NCBI GenBank assembly: GCA_022448245.1
Contig: JAKVCO010000019.1
Span: forward strand, 10,253 to 74,182
Direction: 5' to 3'
Origin: Paracoccaceae bacterium
Lineage (GTDB): Bacteria; Pseudomonadota; Alphaproteobacteria; Rhodobacterales; Rhodobacteraceae
Length of the DNA stretch: 63,930 bases
This document shows, piece after piece, positions 37,389-46,121 of this stretch. The first letter of the stretch is position 1; each line of letters begins with the position of its first letter. Made by a program: the position numbers and the translations under genes. The notes beneath the pieces are model-generated. The model was given only the letters and a program-made list of their open reading frames with translations, did no database searches and had not been told where the DNA came from.

Positions 37389-38318
37389 ATGCTGGATCCA
37401 CTTCTTCTCATTCCTCTTTTGGGGGCCATCGGCCTTGCCTCGCTGCTGTTTGGCGGCGCGGGGGACGAATTTGGTGAAGGCACCGAGGGCGAAGACACCA
37501 TCGTTCGCGCAGGCGGCGATGACCTGATCAATGCGGGCACAGGCGCCGACAACGTGATCGCGGGCGCTGGCAATGACACCGTCAACGGTGGCCCCGGCCA
37601 AGACATCATCTTCGGCGAAGAAGGCGACGATCAGATCAACGGACAGGAATGGTCGGACGTCATCATCGGTGGCGAAGGCGACGACACGCTGATCGGCGAG
37701 GCTGGCGCAGACCAGATCGAAGCCGGTGCCGGCGATGATTCACTCGACGGCGGCACATGGGCTGATGTGCTCGTAGCAGGCGAAGGTGCTGACACTGTCG
37801 ACGGCGGCATCGGCAACGACGAACTCCACGCAGGCCTCGTGCTTGAAGGCGAGTATGATTTCGAGGCGGCCATCGCGCTGGAAGAAGCCATTCGCGAAGG
37901 CCAAGACATCACGCCGAACCCGGCGGCCTTCCCAGAGCTTATGGCCGTTCATGACACGGACGTCGATATCCTGAACGGCGGCGCGGGAGCCGACACGTTG
38001 TCTCTCGGGGCCGGAGACATCGGCACCGGCGGCGATGGCTACGACACGTTCGAGCTTCACTTTGACCCGGCGCTCGGCGACAGCCCTGCCCCAACCCAAA
38101 TCACCGACTACGAACCGGGCCGCGACCGGATCGAGGTGTCCTACCTCGAGGGTAATGAACGCCCCCTCGTCACCGTACTCGACGACACTGAGAGTTTCGG
38201 CGCCCTCGTTTTCGCCAATGGCATCGTGATCGCACAGATCGCGGGCGTGGCGGCCACCGACGTGACCCTCGGCAATGCTGATATCAGCTACACTCTCGGT
38301 CAGGCCACCACAGCCTGA
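37389..38318 (+). CDS. RTX-type calcium-binding repeat protein with N-terminal membrane helix
   Basis: 309 residues from ATG 37389 (MLDPLLLIPLLGAIGLASLLFGG). A single hydrophobic helix is at residues ~3-22. Residues ~22-145 are hemolysin-type nonapeptide repeats (GGDDLINAG, GAGNDTVNGG, GEEGDDQING, GGEGDDTLIG, GAGDDSLDGG, GGIGNDELHAG). A second short repeat block (LNGGAGADTLSLG) is near ~203, and a C-terminal beta-rich domain (YDTFELHFDPA, ITDYEPGRDRIEVSY) resembles the ends of other roseobacter RTX proteins. The helix could be a membrane anchor or signal. No type I secretion genes are adjacent. Likely a surface or periplasmic calcium-binding protein; specific role unknown. Confidence 0.78.
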   Translation: MLDPLLLIPLLGAIGLASLLFGGAGDEFGEGTEGEDTIVRAGGDDLINAGTGADNVIAGAGNDTVNGGPGQDIIFGEEGDDQINGQEWSDVIIGGEGDDTLIGEAGADQIEAGAGDDSLDGGTWADVLVAGEGADTVDGGIGNDELHAGLVLEGEYDFEAAIALEEAIREGQDITPNPAAFPELMAVHDTDVDILNGGAGADTLSLGAGDIGTGGDGYDTFELHFDPALGDSPAPTQITDYEPGRDRIEVSYLEGNERPLVTVLDDTESFGALVFANGIVIAQIAGVAATDVTLGNADISYTLGQATTA

Positions 38319-38516
38319 GACCATGCGGTCTTTGAGAACGGCGGACCGCCAATGCAACCGGTGGCATAATTCAGGCGAGATTAGCGCGAAATCAAAAACA
38401 ATCTGACCGTCCTCGGCGAACTAGCGACGGACTGGAAACAGAGAGTATTCGTTAATAAATTTCTTTGCAGTTTCGTTTGCCGCGCGTACTATCACGTCAC
38501 AGAAAGCGAGGGCATC

Positions 38517-39083
38517 ATGAAATACTCGTCAATCAGCGCTGCAGCGCTAGCAGTACTTCTTTCGGCAAGCTCATCTACCGCACTAACGTTCGACTTCTCT
38601 TGGACCGGTGATTCAACCGTCGACACAAATCTGACAAAAGCAGACGACAAAACAGCCAGCGCTGTTGGCACGCTCGATATCAACGTCGGCGCGGGCGAGA
38701 GCTTCGATGCACTCGATATCACGGCCGACATCACCGTCAGCGGCACCTTTGGTAGCTTCTCCTTCACGGACGTGAACTTTGCGGCTGGCACCATCGCGGC
38801 CGACGGCCTGAGCGCGTCGTTCACCGACTTCGCCTTCTTCGAAACGGATGACCTTCTTTTCTTTGGCTGCAGCTCAAACGCAGAAAACTGCTCCCTCTTT
38901 GACAGCGCCAACATCATTGTTGAGTTTGGCGACAGCTTCTTCAATTTCGTCTACAAGAGTACTGCAGACGCTCAGGGCTCTTTCAAAGCTGTAGCCTCTG
39001 CGCCTGTGCCGCTCCCAGCGGGCGGTCTGCTGTTGCTTGCCGCTCTTGGTGGCCTCGCAGCCGTGCGCCGCGCACGCAAGTAA
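38517..39083 (+). CDS. VPLPA-CTERM sorting-signal protein
   Basis: 188-residue secreted protein with a signal peptide (MKYSSISAAALAVLLSASSSTA) and a PEP-CTERM-like tail: VPLPA at residues 164-168, a helix GGLLLLAALGGLAAV, and a basic end RRARK. This is the VPLPA-CTERM family signal, recognised by a dedicated exosortase (XrtD class) that anchors or processes proteins at the cell surface. The mature domain is Ser/Thr/Asp-rich and beta-like, with one cysteine pair (FGCSSNAENCSLF). No exosortase is in the window. A second protein with the same tail is at 63126-63842. Mature-domain function unknown. Confidence 0.82.
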   Translation: MKYSSISAAALAVLLSASSSTALTFDFSWTGDSTVDTNLTKADDKTASAVGTLDINVGAGESFDALDITADITVSGTFGSFSFTDVNFAAGTIAADGLSASFTDFAFFETDDLLFFGCSSNAENCSLFDSANIIVEFGDSFFNFVYKSTADAQGSFKAVASAPVPLPAGGLLLLAALGGLAAVRRARK

Positions 39084-39090
39084 GCGTTAG

Positions 39091-39112
39091 AGGCGCCGGA
39101 GCAACGGCGCCT
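39091..39112. terminator. Eight-pair hairpin after the VPLPA-CTERM gene
   Basis: AGGCGCCG and CGGCGCCT flank a GAGCAA loop, eight bases past the stop codon. There is no T-run, so this may be a weak terminator or an mRNA 3'-end hairpin. Confidence 0.45.
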
Positions 39113-39129
39113 TACAACCTGCAAGACCT

Positions 39130-39906
39130 TCAGCGCCCCTCAAAAATCGCGGGGCGCTTTTGCGTGAAGGCGGTCACGCCTTCCTTGAAGTCGCGGCTGT
39201 CGCCGCATTCGCCCTGAAGACGCGCTTCAAGCGTCAGCTGGTCTTCGAGCGAGTTCGCACCAGAGGCGCGCATGGCGGTCTTGATATGCTGGTAGGCGAG
39301 CGTCGGGCCCTTCGCGAGGTGCGCGGCGCGGGCCTTCCAATGCTCTACAAAGACATCGTCAGGCACGGCTTCCCAGATCATGCCCCAGTCGCTTGCCTGT
39401 TTGGCGCTAATGCGGTCAGCAAAAAGAGCCGCGCCCATGGCTTTCGCCAGCCCCATCTGACGCGGCAGGAGCCACGTGCCGCCCGCGTCTGGGATAAGCC
39501 CGATGCGCGTGAAGGCCTGCAGGAAAAAGGCACTCTCAGCCGCGATCACCACGTCAGCGGCCAGTGCGAGGTTGGCGCCCGCTCCCGCTGCTGCACCGTT
39601 CACGGCGGAAATGGTAGGCACCGGCGCGTTCACGATGGCCTCGATCATCGGCACATATTCGTCGCGCAGCGTCCGCTCCAGATCGAGGTTCGCGGCATTG
39701 CCGCCGGTCCCAAGGTCTTGGCCCGAGCAGAACGCGCGCCCGGCGCCCGTCAACACGATGACGCGCGCAGAACGGCTCGCCGTCTTTACAGCATGGGTAA
39801 TCTCGGCCCGCATCTGCGCGTTGAGCGCGTTCATGACGTCGGGGCGATCCAGCGTGATCGTCACAAGCCCATCGCGATCACGATATTTGATGTTCTGATA
39901 GTCCAT
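39130..39906 (-). CDS. Enoyl-CoA hydratase/isomerase (PaaG-like)
   Basis: 258-residue crotonase-fold protein. Oxyanion-hole residues lie in GAGRAFCSGQDLG (~residues 54-66) and NGAAAGAGANLALAADVV (~103-120). SAFFLQAFTRIGLIPDAGGTWLLPRQ at ~124-149 carries the Asp found in PaaG-type isomerases rather than the second Glu of simple hydratases, so an isomerase activity on ring-epoxide or 2,3-enoyl substrates is possible. No phenylacetate genes are nearby. It follows ccmH on the same strand after 55 bases. Confidence 0.85.
   Translation of the reverse strand: MDYQNIKYRDRDGLVTITLDRPDVMNALNAQMRAEITHAVKTASRSARVIVLTGAGRAFCSGQDLGTGGNAANLDLERTLRDEYVPMIEAIVNAPVPTISAVNGAAAGAGANLALAADVVIAAESAFFLQAFTRIGLIPDAGGTWLLPRQMGLAKAMGAALFADRISAKQASDWGMIWEAVPDDVFVEHWKARAAHLAKGPTLAYQHIKTAMRASGANSLEDQLTLEARLQGECGDSRDFKEGVTAFTQKRPAIFEGR
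39132..39161 (+). terminator. Terminator embedded in the 3' end of the convergent hydratase gene
   Basis: AGCGCCCC pairs with GGGGCGCT around an 11-base loop and is followed by TTTT, ending the upstream plus-strand gene. It overlaps the last ten or so codons of the minus-strand enoyl-CoA hydratase. Confidence 0.6.
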
Positions 39907-39961
39907 GGTGAGCCTTTCCGCTTTGCACCTTTCTAGGGCGCGAGATTGGTGAACGGAAGGC

Positions 39962-40402
39962 TCAGTCGTCCTCTAGGAGGGCCTTGAGGCGTGCTTCCTC
40001 TGCGTCACTTAAGGGCTCCTCGGTCGCCCTGCTACGTCGCGCGAAGACAAATCCTCCGAGGGCTAGGATCAAAGCCGCCGGTCCGATCCCCCACAGGAGC
40101 AGGTTAGCGCCGCCTGTGTTGGGCTGAAGCAGGACGAATTCGCCATAGCGCGCCACCACATATGCGAGGACCTCATCGTCGCTGTCGCCCGCAAGAAGCC
40201 TTTCGCGCACAAGAAGGCGCAGGTCCTTGGCGACGGGCACGCGGCTCTCGTCAATGCTCTCATTTTGGCAGACCGGGCACCTGAGCCCTTGGCTGAGATC
40301 CCGCGCGCGGGCCTCAAGCGCGGGATCTTCCAGCACCTCATCAGGCTCGATTGCAATCGCCGTGCCCGCGATTAGGCAGAAAACCAGCGCAAGCCACCTC
40401 AT
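39962..40402 (-). CDS. ccmH: Cytochrome c maturation thiol oxidoreductase CcmH
   Basis: 146-residue periplasmic, membrane-anchored protein that reduces or presents the apocytochrome CXXCH thiols to CcmF. A signal peptide (MRWLALVFCLIAGTAIA) is followed by the redox motif LRCPVCQ with C42 and C45, the segment KDLRLLVRERLLAGDSDDEVLAYVVARYGEFVLLQP, and a second membrane helix (LLLWGIGPAALILALGGFVFA). It overlaps the ccmF end by four bases. CcmI is not next to it. Confidence 0.94.
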   Translation of the reverse strand: MRWLALVFCLIAGTAIAIEPDEVLEDPALEARARDLSQGLRCPVCQNESIDESRVPVAKDLRLLVRERLLAGDSDDEVLAYVVARYGEFVLLQPNTGGANLLLWGIGPAALILALGGFVFARRSRATEEPLSDAEEARLKALLEDD

Positions 40403-42354
40403 TCCGCAGGCACCCGCGCTGGCGCCTTGGCAGCACCAGCGGCCACCCTCAGGCGGCGATCCATAAGAGAAATCGCGCCGCCCAGTGCCATGATGATCGC
40501 ACCGGCCCAGATCCAGTTGGCGTAGGGTTTGATAAAGCTGCGCACCGCCCAGCCCCCGTTCGCCTGAGGTTCGCCAATGACGAGGTAGACATCGCGCAGA
40601 ACACCGTTGCGGATCGCGGCCTCGGTCGTGGGCATACCCGCGACAGGGTAGATGCGCCGCTCGGGACGCAGCTCGCCCAAATCGCGACCATTGAGCGACA
40701 CGCCAAGCACGGCCTGAGTGGCGATGTAATTCGGCCCCTCAATTTCGCGGACATCTTCAAGCGTGATCTCGTAGCGTTCGACTGTGAAGGTTTCACCGAC
40801 TTGTGCCACGCGGATATCTTCCACCTGCCACGCCACGAGGGCGGCCACACCGAAGGTCGTGATGCCAAGGCCGGAATGGGCGACGGCCTTGCCCCAGTCC
40901 GCGCCGGGAAGCCGTTTAAGACCGATGAAACGTTTGCCGCCCCCCTCCCAAAGCTCCTTCACAGCGCCTGCGACCAGCCAGACACCCAGCGCCACACCAA
41001 GCGGCCCCACGGCGCTGCGGCCCGTTTGCATGGCCCACACGAGCGCCCCGAGCGCCACCGCAAGGAACGCCACGTATTTCACTTTGCCCGCAACGCGCGT
41101 CAGCTTGGCCCGCTTCCACGGTAGGATCGACCCCACCGGCAAGATCAGCGCGAGGGCGATCATGAAGGGCGTGAAAGCGATGTTGAAGTACGGCGGCCCA
41201 ACGGAGAGCTTCCGGTCAAAGAAGAGCTCCGCTACCAGAGGCCAGATCGTGCCCACAAAGACCACGAGGCAGGAAACCGCGAGGAGGATGTTGTTTGTGA
41301 CGAGCGCGCTCTCACGGCTGACGACGCCAAAGACGCCGCGCCCCGCCATGATCGGCGCGCGTCCGGCAAAGAGCGTCAGAGCCCCGCCGGTGAAGAGACC
41401 GGTGATGGCGAGCAGGTAAACGCCACGGTCCGGGTCATTGGCGAAGGCGTGGACCGAGGTCAGCACACCAGATCGCACGATGAACGCACCGATGAGGCAA
41501 AAGCCAAATGCGAGGATCGCAAGGAGGATCGTCCAGGCTTTCAGGCTCTCGCGTTTCTCAACGACGATGGCCGAATGCAGGAGCGCCACCGCCAGAAGCC
41601 ACGGCATAAAGGAGGCATTCTCCACCGGATCCCAGAACCAGAAACCGCCCCACCCGAGCTCGTAATACGCCCACCAGGAACCCAGAGCGATACCGATCGT
41701 CAGGAAGAGCCAGGCCGCAAGCGCCCATGGCCGCACCCAGCGCGCCCAAGCAGCATCCACACGCCCTTCGAGGAGCGCGGCGACCGCGAAGGAAAAGGTC
41801 AGCGAGAGGCCAACATAGCCGAGGTAGAGAAACGGCGGATGAAAGGCGAGCCCGGGGTCTTGCAGCAGCGGGTTCAGATCCGTGCCATTCAGAGGCGGGT
41901 TGGCCAAGCGCAGGAACGGGTTCGATGTGAAGATCACGAAGGCCAAGAAAGCCACGCCCACAGATCCCTGCACCCCAAGCACCCGCGCCCGCAGCGTATC
42001 GGGCAGGCCAGTGCCGAACCACGCGGCCATGGCACCAAAGAGTGACAGGATCAGGATCCACAGAAGAAGCGAGCCCTCATGGTTCCCCCAAACGCCCGTC
42101 ACCTTGTAAAGCATCGGCTTCAACGTGTGGGAGTTGTCGGCCACGAGCTTGAGCGAAAAGTCAGAAGTGACAAAGGCATAGGTCAGCGCGGCAAAGGAAA
42201 AGAGAACGAGCAGGAACTGCAGCACGGCCGCAGGCTCCGCCACGGCCATCCAGCCCGGCATTCGTCGATGCGCACCGACCAAAGGCACAATACTCTGAAA
42301 GACGGCCAGCCCGAAGGCGAGGATCAGCGCGAAGTGTCCAAGCTCTACAATCAT
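40399..42354 (-). CDS. ccmF: Cytochrome c heme lyase subunit CcmF
   Basis: 651-residue inner-membrane protein that attaches heme to apocytochrome c with CcmH. ATG 42354 opens MIVELGHFALILAFGLAVFQ. It has about fourteen membrane helices, the tryptophan-rich WWD domain WGGFWFWDPVENASFMPWL at ~residues 235-253 facing the periplasm, and conserved His residues including NHEGSLLLW. It lies between the holin gene (104 bases upstream) and ccmH, so the lytic pair is physically inside the ccm unit. Confidence 0.96.
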   Translation of the reverse strand: MIVELGHFALILAFGLAVFQSIVPLVGAHRRMPGWMAVAEPAAVLQFLLVLFSFAALTYAFVTSDFSLKLVADNSHTLKPMLYKVTGVWGNHEGSLLLWILILSLFGAMAAWFGTGLPDTLRARVLGVQGSVGVAFLAFVIFTSNPFLRLANPPLNGTDLNPLLQDPGLAFHPPFLYLGYVGLSLTFSFAVAALLEGRVDAAWARWVRPWALAAWLFLTIGIALGSWWAYYELGWGGFWFWDPVENASFMPWLLAVALLHSAIVVEKRESLKAWTILLAILAFGFCLIGAFIVRSGVLTSVHAFANDPDRGVYLLAITGLFTGGALTLFAGRAPIMAGRGVFGVVSRESALVTNNILLAVSCLVVFVGTIWPLVAELFFDRKLSVGPPYFNIAFTPFMIALALILPVGSILPWKRAKLTRVAGKVKYVAFLAVALGALVWAMQTGRSAVGPLGVALGVWLVAGAVKELWEGGGKRFIGLKRLPGADWGKAVAHSGLGITTFGVAALVAWQVEDIRVAQVGETFTVERYEITLEDVREIEGPNYIATQAVLGVSLNGRDLGELRPERRIYPVAGMPTTEAAIRNGVLRDVYLVIGEPQANGGWAVRSFIKPYANWIWAGAIIMALGGAISLMDRRLRVAAGAAKAPARVPAE

Positions 42355-42376
42355 GGGGGATATATAGACCATGGCG

Positions 42377-42399
42377 GCGCGAGCCTCCACGCCTCGCGC
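42377..42399. other. Inverted repeat between holin and ccmF
   Basis: GCGCGAG and CTCGCGC flank a nine-base loop in the 104-base gap between the holin gene and ccmF. No T-run follows on either strand. It could separate the lytic genes from ccmF transcriptionally, but that is weakly supported. Confidence 0.35.
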
Positions 42400-42458
42400 A
42401 CCATGTCGCAGCTTTGTCAGGTCAAAGGGATACGCCCCCGCTGAGGCGACCAGAAGCC

Positions 42459-43070
42459 TTAGGCGCGGGTTAGCGCCCAGTCCCGCAGGGCGGCATTCTC
42501 ACTAAAGGAGGACGGCGCACCAGCCAAGAGCTCTGGCACCGCTGAGGGCTGGGTCTCGGTGGGTTCATCGATCTCGTCGGCTGCTGCAGGACCGAACTCA
42601 GGCTCTTCCAATTCGCGCAACGCGCCGATGTTTTCGACAACCACGGGCACGCGCGACAGCGTCTGGGCCAGCGATTTCTGGAACTCTTGTCCTTTTAGCT
42701 GATGGCGCGCGCCGAAGTAGAAGCTAACGATTGCGCCGAGCAGCCACCAAAGCGGTTCCGGCACCAATGCCACACCCTGCATGCGCGAGGCGAACCAGAT
42801 CGGGTCGACCATCGCCGCCACGAAGAGGCCGAGTGTGCCCAAAGCCATAGCCGGACGCGGGATGCGGTTCAGCGCATCTACGATCGTGTCAAAGACCGAC
42901 CGGCGTGGCCTCGAAAACTCTGCCGCGAGCTGCTGAAGCGCTGCCATCTGGGCGGATGCTTCACGCTGTGCGGAGTTCTCGGCATTGACCCGGAAGACCT
43001 CGGCCGTCTCTTTGACTACGTTGCGCCCGCTCCCGAAGAAGGCGCCAAGAAAGGTATCGATCAGCCCCAT
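42459..43070 (-). CDS. Holin-family protein (GTA-lysis type)
   Basis: 203 residues from ATG 43070 (MGLIDTFLGAFFGSGRNVV). An amphipathic N-terminal half precedes two clear membrane helices (PAMALGTLGLFVAAMVDPIWF; PLWWLLGAIVSFYFGARHQL) and an acidic C-terminal tail (ELEEPEFGPAAADEIDEPTE). It matches the three-helix holin family found with gene-transfer-agent endolysins in Rhodobacterales. The start overlaps the endolysin stop by ten bases, so the two are translationally coupled. It presumably forms membrane lesions that let the endolysin reach peptidoglycan. Confidence 0.82.
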   Translation of the reverse strand: MGLIDTFLGAFFGSGRNVVKETAEVFRVNAENSAQREASAQMAALQQLAAEFSRPRRSVFDTIVDALNRIPRPAMALGTLGLFVAAMVDPIWFASRMQGVALVPEPLWWLLGAIVSFYFGARHQLKGQEFQKSLAQTLSRVPVVVENIGALRELEEPEFGPAAADEIDEPTETQPSAVPELLAGAPSSFSENAALRDWALTRA

Positions 43071-43672
43071 TTTGCTACCCTCGCTTTGTGTTCCTGGTCG
43101 GTGAAACGGTAGCGCGGCGAGATGAACTCCTCCGCGCGTGTGATCCAACCGCCCTTCCCGCCATCGCGACGGCGCGCGTATTTGCGGCTCTTGGCGCGGC
43201 TGTCGGCGAGCCCGTAGTAGTAGTTGCGGCGCTCGATCCCGTAGGCATCGACCAGGTGATCTGGCGCAGCCGTCATGGCGCGCGCCGCCGCAGCGAGCGT
43301 TTTGGGCCCGAGCGCGCCATCGACGCTGACCTTGATGCCCATCTTATTCAGAAGACGCTGCAGAATTTTGATCGCGTTGCCACCCGCGTTCACCTGCATG
43401 TCAAAAACGGTGGCATGAAGCGGGTGCGGCAGCTCCGCGATGCGCGGTTTCTCGAAGTAATGCTTCAGGAAGATGTCGACTGCCTGATCGCGGGACAATC
43501 GACGAACATCCGCGTTCGTCACGCGGCCGTCTCCGTCGAGGTCGAGCCCCAAACGGCGCATCGTATGGATCGTGACACCAAAGTTCGTGGCCCCGCCCGG
43601 ATCGTCGGGGTCATTCACGTAGCCGCCCTCGCGGTCGACAATTTCTTCGGCGATTTGCCGGACACTCTGCAT
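43061..43672 (-). CDS. Peptidoglycan hydrolase, glycoside hydrolase 108 endolysin (GTA-type)
   Basis: 203-residue N-acetylmuramidase-type endolysin. ATG 43672 follows a strong GGAGGG ribosome binding site. The GH108 signature REGGYVNDPDDPGGATNFGVT puts the likely catalytic Glu at residue 15; the C-terminal part (VDGALGPKTLAAA) is the peptidoglycan-binding-3 domain. An EF-hand-like DLDGDGRVTNADV loop is at ~residues 43-55. In Rhodobacter capsulatus, homologous endolysin and holin genes lie apart from the main GTA cluster and are needed for particle release. No other phage genes are present here. Confidence 0.88.
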   Translation of the reverse strand: MQSVRQIAEEIVDREGGYVNDPDDPGGATNFGVTIHTMRRLGLDLDGDGRVTNADVRRLSRDQAVDIFLKHYFEKPRIAELPHPLHATVFDMQVNAGGNAIKILQRLLNKMGIKVSVDGALGPKTLAAAARAMTAAPDHLVDAYGIERRNYYYGLADSRAKSRKYARRRDGGKGGWITRAEEFISPRYRFTDQEHKARVAKWG

Positions 43673-43800
43673 CTTGCCCTCCGTCGCATCTACGCGGCGG
43701 AAAATGGGCACGATTTGTTAACGAACTGAGGGGGATGCGTCCGCAGGCCCGTTAACGGCGTCCCCATGGAGAGGCGCATGCTTTAGGGAAAGTTTAGGGA

Positions 43801-44244
43801 TCAGGCGTCGGGCTCTTGATAGATGCCCTGCTCCTTGAGGGCGTCGATCACTTCCTTGGGCATGTAGGTCTCATCGTGGCGCGCGAGGATCTCGGTCGCC
43901 TGGAAGACACCGTTCACGAAGCTGCCGGTGCCCACCATACCTTCGCCCTCTCGAAAGAGGTCCGGCAGGATACCCACATAGGTGACAGGCACTGACGCGC
44001 CGCCGTCTGTAACGCTGAAGGTGATGGCCTCGCCCTGCCCGCGCACTAGCGTGCCCTCTTCCACGAGGCCGCCAATGCGGAAGACCTCGTTGGGCGCCGG
44101 AGGATCCGCCACGATCTGCGACGGCGCGCGGAAGAAGTTGATCCCGTCCTGAAAGGCGTAGCCGATAAGCCACGTCGCCCCGATCAAAGACAGGAGCGCC
44201 AGCGCGATGATCTGCATCCGCCGTTTCTTTTTGAGCCCGCGCAC
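43801..44244 (-). CDS. ccmE: Heme chaperone CcmE
   Basis: 147-residue membrane-anchored periplasmic chaperone that binds heme covalently through a histidine and hands it to CcmF. The N-terminal helix (MQIIALALLSLIGATWLIGYAF) precedes the OB-fold domain. The heme-binding H123 and Tyr127 are in LARHDETYMP. The start is GTG, sharing one base with the argC stop (TAGTG). Confidence 0.96.
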   Translation of the reverse strand: MRGLKKKRRMQIIALALLSLIGATWLIGYAFQDGINFFRAPSQIVADPPAPNEVFRIGGLVEEGTLVRGQGEAITFSVTDGGASVPVTYVGILPDLFREGEGMVGTGSFVNGVFQATEILARHDETYMPKEVIDALKEQGIYQEPDA

Positions 44245-45272
44245 TACGGAAAGACGGGCGCGAGCGTGAGGCCCGCCGTCTCTTCTTCACCGAGCATGAG
44301 GTTCGCGTTCTGAAGCGCTTGCCCGCTGGAGCCCTTGGTCAGGTTGTCGAGCACCGCCACAACGATCGCGCGGCCGGGCAGCCGGTCCCCCGCAACACCC
44401 AGATGGCAGAAGTTCGAGCCCCGGATGTGCTTCATCTGTGGCAGCTCGCCAAACGGCAACACCTGCAAGAAAGTCTCATCGCCATAGGCGTCGGCCAGCG
44501 TCTTGTGGATCTCGTTCGGATCGCCTTTGACATAGGCCGTCACGAGGATACCGCGATCTGCGGGGATAAGGTGTGGGGTGAATTGAACCTTCACCTCCCG
44601 ACCCGCGAGCTTGGAGAACTCTTGATCGAATTCGCCCAGATGCCGGTGCTTGCCGCCTGCGGAGTAAGGTACAACGCTCTCGGAAAGCTCGGCGTGGAGC
44701 AACATCTCTTTCAGCGACCGGCCCGCGCCAGAGACGGCGGCTTTGAGGTCTATGATGATTTCGTCCAGGTCGATTACGCCGGCCTCAATCAGCGGCCTGA
44801 GCGCGTATTGGCCCGTAGCGGCATTGCAGCCCGTGCCAGCAACGAGGCGCGCGCCTTCGATTTCGTCCCGGTAGAACTCGGTGAGGCCGTAGACCGCCTC
44901 TTCCTGAAGATCGATTGCCGAATGCGGTTTGCCGTACCACGCCTCGTAGGCCTCAGGGTCCCGAAGCCGGAAGTCTGCCGAGAGATCGATGATCTTGATA
45001 TCCGCGGGCAGCGTGCGGATCACGGCCTGCGACGTGGCATGGGGCAACGCGCAGAACACGATATTGGCGCGGTTGAAGTCGATCTCGTCGATCTTCTGCA
45101 GCTTTGGCAGATCGAGGTGACGCAGATGTGGGAAGACCTCCGCCATCTCCATACCCGCCTTCCGATCCGCCGACAACGCAACGATATCGATGGAGGGGTG
45201 GGTAGAGATGAGCCGGACGAGTTCTGCGCCGGTGTAACCGGACGCGCCGAGGATGATGGCTTTGTGCGACAT
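44244..45272 (-). CDS. argC: N-acetyl-gamma-glutamyl-phosphate reductase
   Basis: 342-residue NADPH enzyme of arginine biosynthesis. The dinucleotide-binding [13 protein letters not shown] is at residues ~9-21, the active-site Cys in [18 protein letters not shown] near residue 149, and the catalytic His region is in [15 protein letters not shown]. It starts with ATG 45272 and overlaps ccmE by one base. Other arg genes are not adjacent. The length and motifs match the type 1 enzyme. Confidence 0.95.
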   Translation of the reverse strand: MSHKAIILGASGYTGAELVRLISTHPSIDIVALSADRKAGMEMAEVFPHLRHLDLPKLQKIDEIDFNRANIVFCALPHATSQAVIRTLPADIKIIDLSADFRLRDPEAYEAWYGKPHSAIDLQEEAVYGLTEFYRDEIEGARLVAGTGCNAATGQYALRPLIEAGVIDLDEIIIDLKAAVSGAGRSLKEMLLHAELSESVVPYSAGGKHRHLGEFDQEFSKLAGREVKVQFTPHLIPADRGILVTAYVKGDPNEIHKTLADAYGDETFLQVLPFGELPQMKHIRGSNFCHLGVAGDRLPGRAIVVAVLDNLTKGSSGQALQNANLMLGEEETAGLTLAPVFP

Positions 45273-45308
45273 GAGGGTGCCCTTTCAAGGCGAGCATTTA
45301 AGGAAAGA

Positions 45309-46121
45309 TCAGGCTGGAGCGAACTCGATCTTTCGTCGCAGGAACTGCGTCGCGCGGTCAGACACGCGTTGCGCGTCGCCGGTCGTTAGGTAGCCCGTCG
45401 CCTGCCCTTGTCCCAGCATCTCGGGGTGGCGCTCTAGATAATCGGCGAGGCTTTCAGCCACGAGGTTGGCCTGAGAATAGACCTTTACGTCCGCGCCAAG
45501 CGCGGCCTGAAACTCTGCTTCCATCAGCGGATAATGCGTGCAGCCCAGGATCGCGGCACCCGGATCGGGCATCTTCCGCTTCAGCGCATCCACGTGAGAC
45601 TTCACAAGCGCTTCCGCGAGGATCAGATCCCCGTCTTCGATGGCGTCCACCACACCGCCGCAGGCTTGGGCTTCGACGTCCACGCCGATGGCGCGGAAGG
45701 CCAGCTCCCGCTGGAAAGCGCGAGAGGCCACGGTCGCGGGTGTCGCAAACAAGGCCACGTGTTTCACATCGACCTCGCGCGGGGGGGAGTTATCACCCCA
45801 CTGCCGTTCGGTCAGCGCCTCGATCAGGGGCACGAAGACGCCGAGAACGCGCTTGTCGCGCGGAACCCAGCCCTCTTGCATCCGGCGCAGCGCCGCCGCA
45901 GAGGCCGTGTTGCAGGCCAAAATCACGAGGTCACAGCCTTCTTCGAAAAGCCGCCCCACCGCTTTCGTCGTCAGATCATAGATGTCGTCGGCATCGCGCA
46001 CCCCGTAAGGCGCATTTGCGCTGTCGGCAAAGTATTTGAACGGCACATCAGGGAGCCGCTTCGCGCAGGCATCAAGAACGGTCAGACCGCCCAGGCCAGA
46101 GTCAAAAATGCCGATAGCCAT
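45309..46121 (-). CDS. murI: Glutamate racemase
   Basis: 270-residue cofactor-free racemase supplying D-glutamate for peptidoglycan. The two catalytic cysteines are C70 (ILACNTASA) and C194 (ILGCTHYPL), with the N-terminal [14 protein letters not shown]. Its start shares one base with the acyltransferase stop (TAATG), so the two are coupled, and the argC start lies ~36 bases downstream of its stop. Confidence 0.95.
   Translation of the reverse strand: MAIGIFDSGLGGLTVLDACAKRLPDVPFKYFADSANAPYGVRDADDIYDLTTKAVGRLFEEGCDLVILACNTASAAALRRMQEGWVPRDKRVLGVFVPLIEALTERQWGDNSPPREVDVKHVALFATPATVASRAFQRELAFRAIGVDVEAQACGGVVDAIEDGDLILAEALVKSHVDALKRKMPDPGAAILGCTHYPLMEAEFQAALGADVKVYSQANLVAESLADYLERHPEMLGQGQATGYLTTGDAQRVSDRATQFLRRKIEFAPA

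Noticed and set aside
37500..37850. Tandem DNA repeat or CRISPR-like array
   Set aside because: The regular spacing comes from coding for RTX nonapeptides (GGxGxD); repeats are degenerate at DNA level and there are no spacers or identical units.
42459..43672. Prophage remnant
   Set aside because: Endolysin and holin are intact, coupled and of the GTA-lysis type, with no integrase, capsid or terminase genes nearby, so a dedicated lysis pair fits better than prophage debris.
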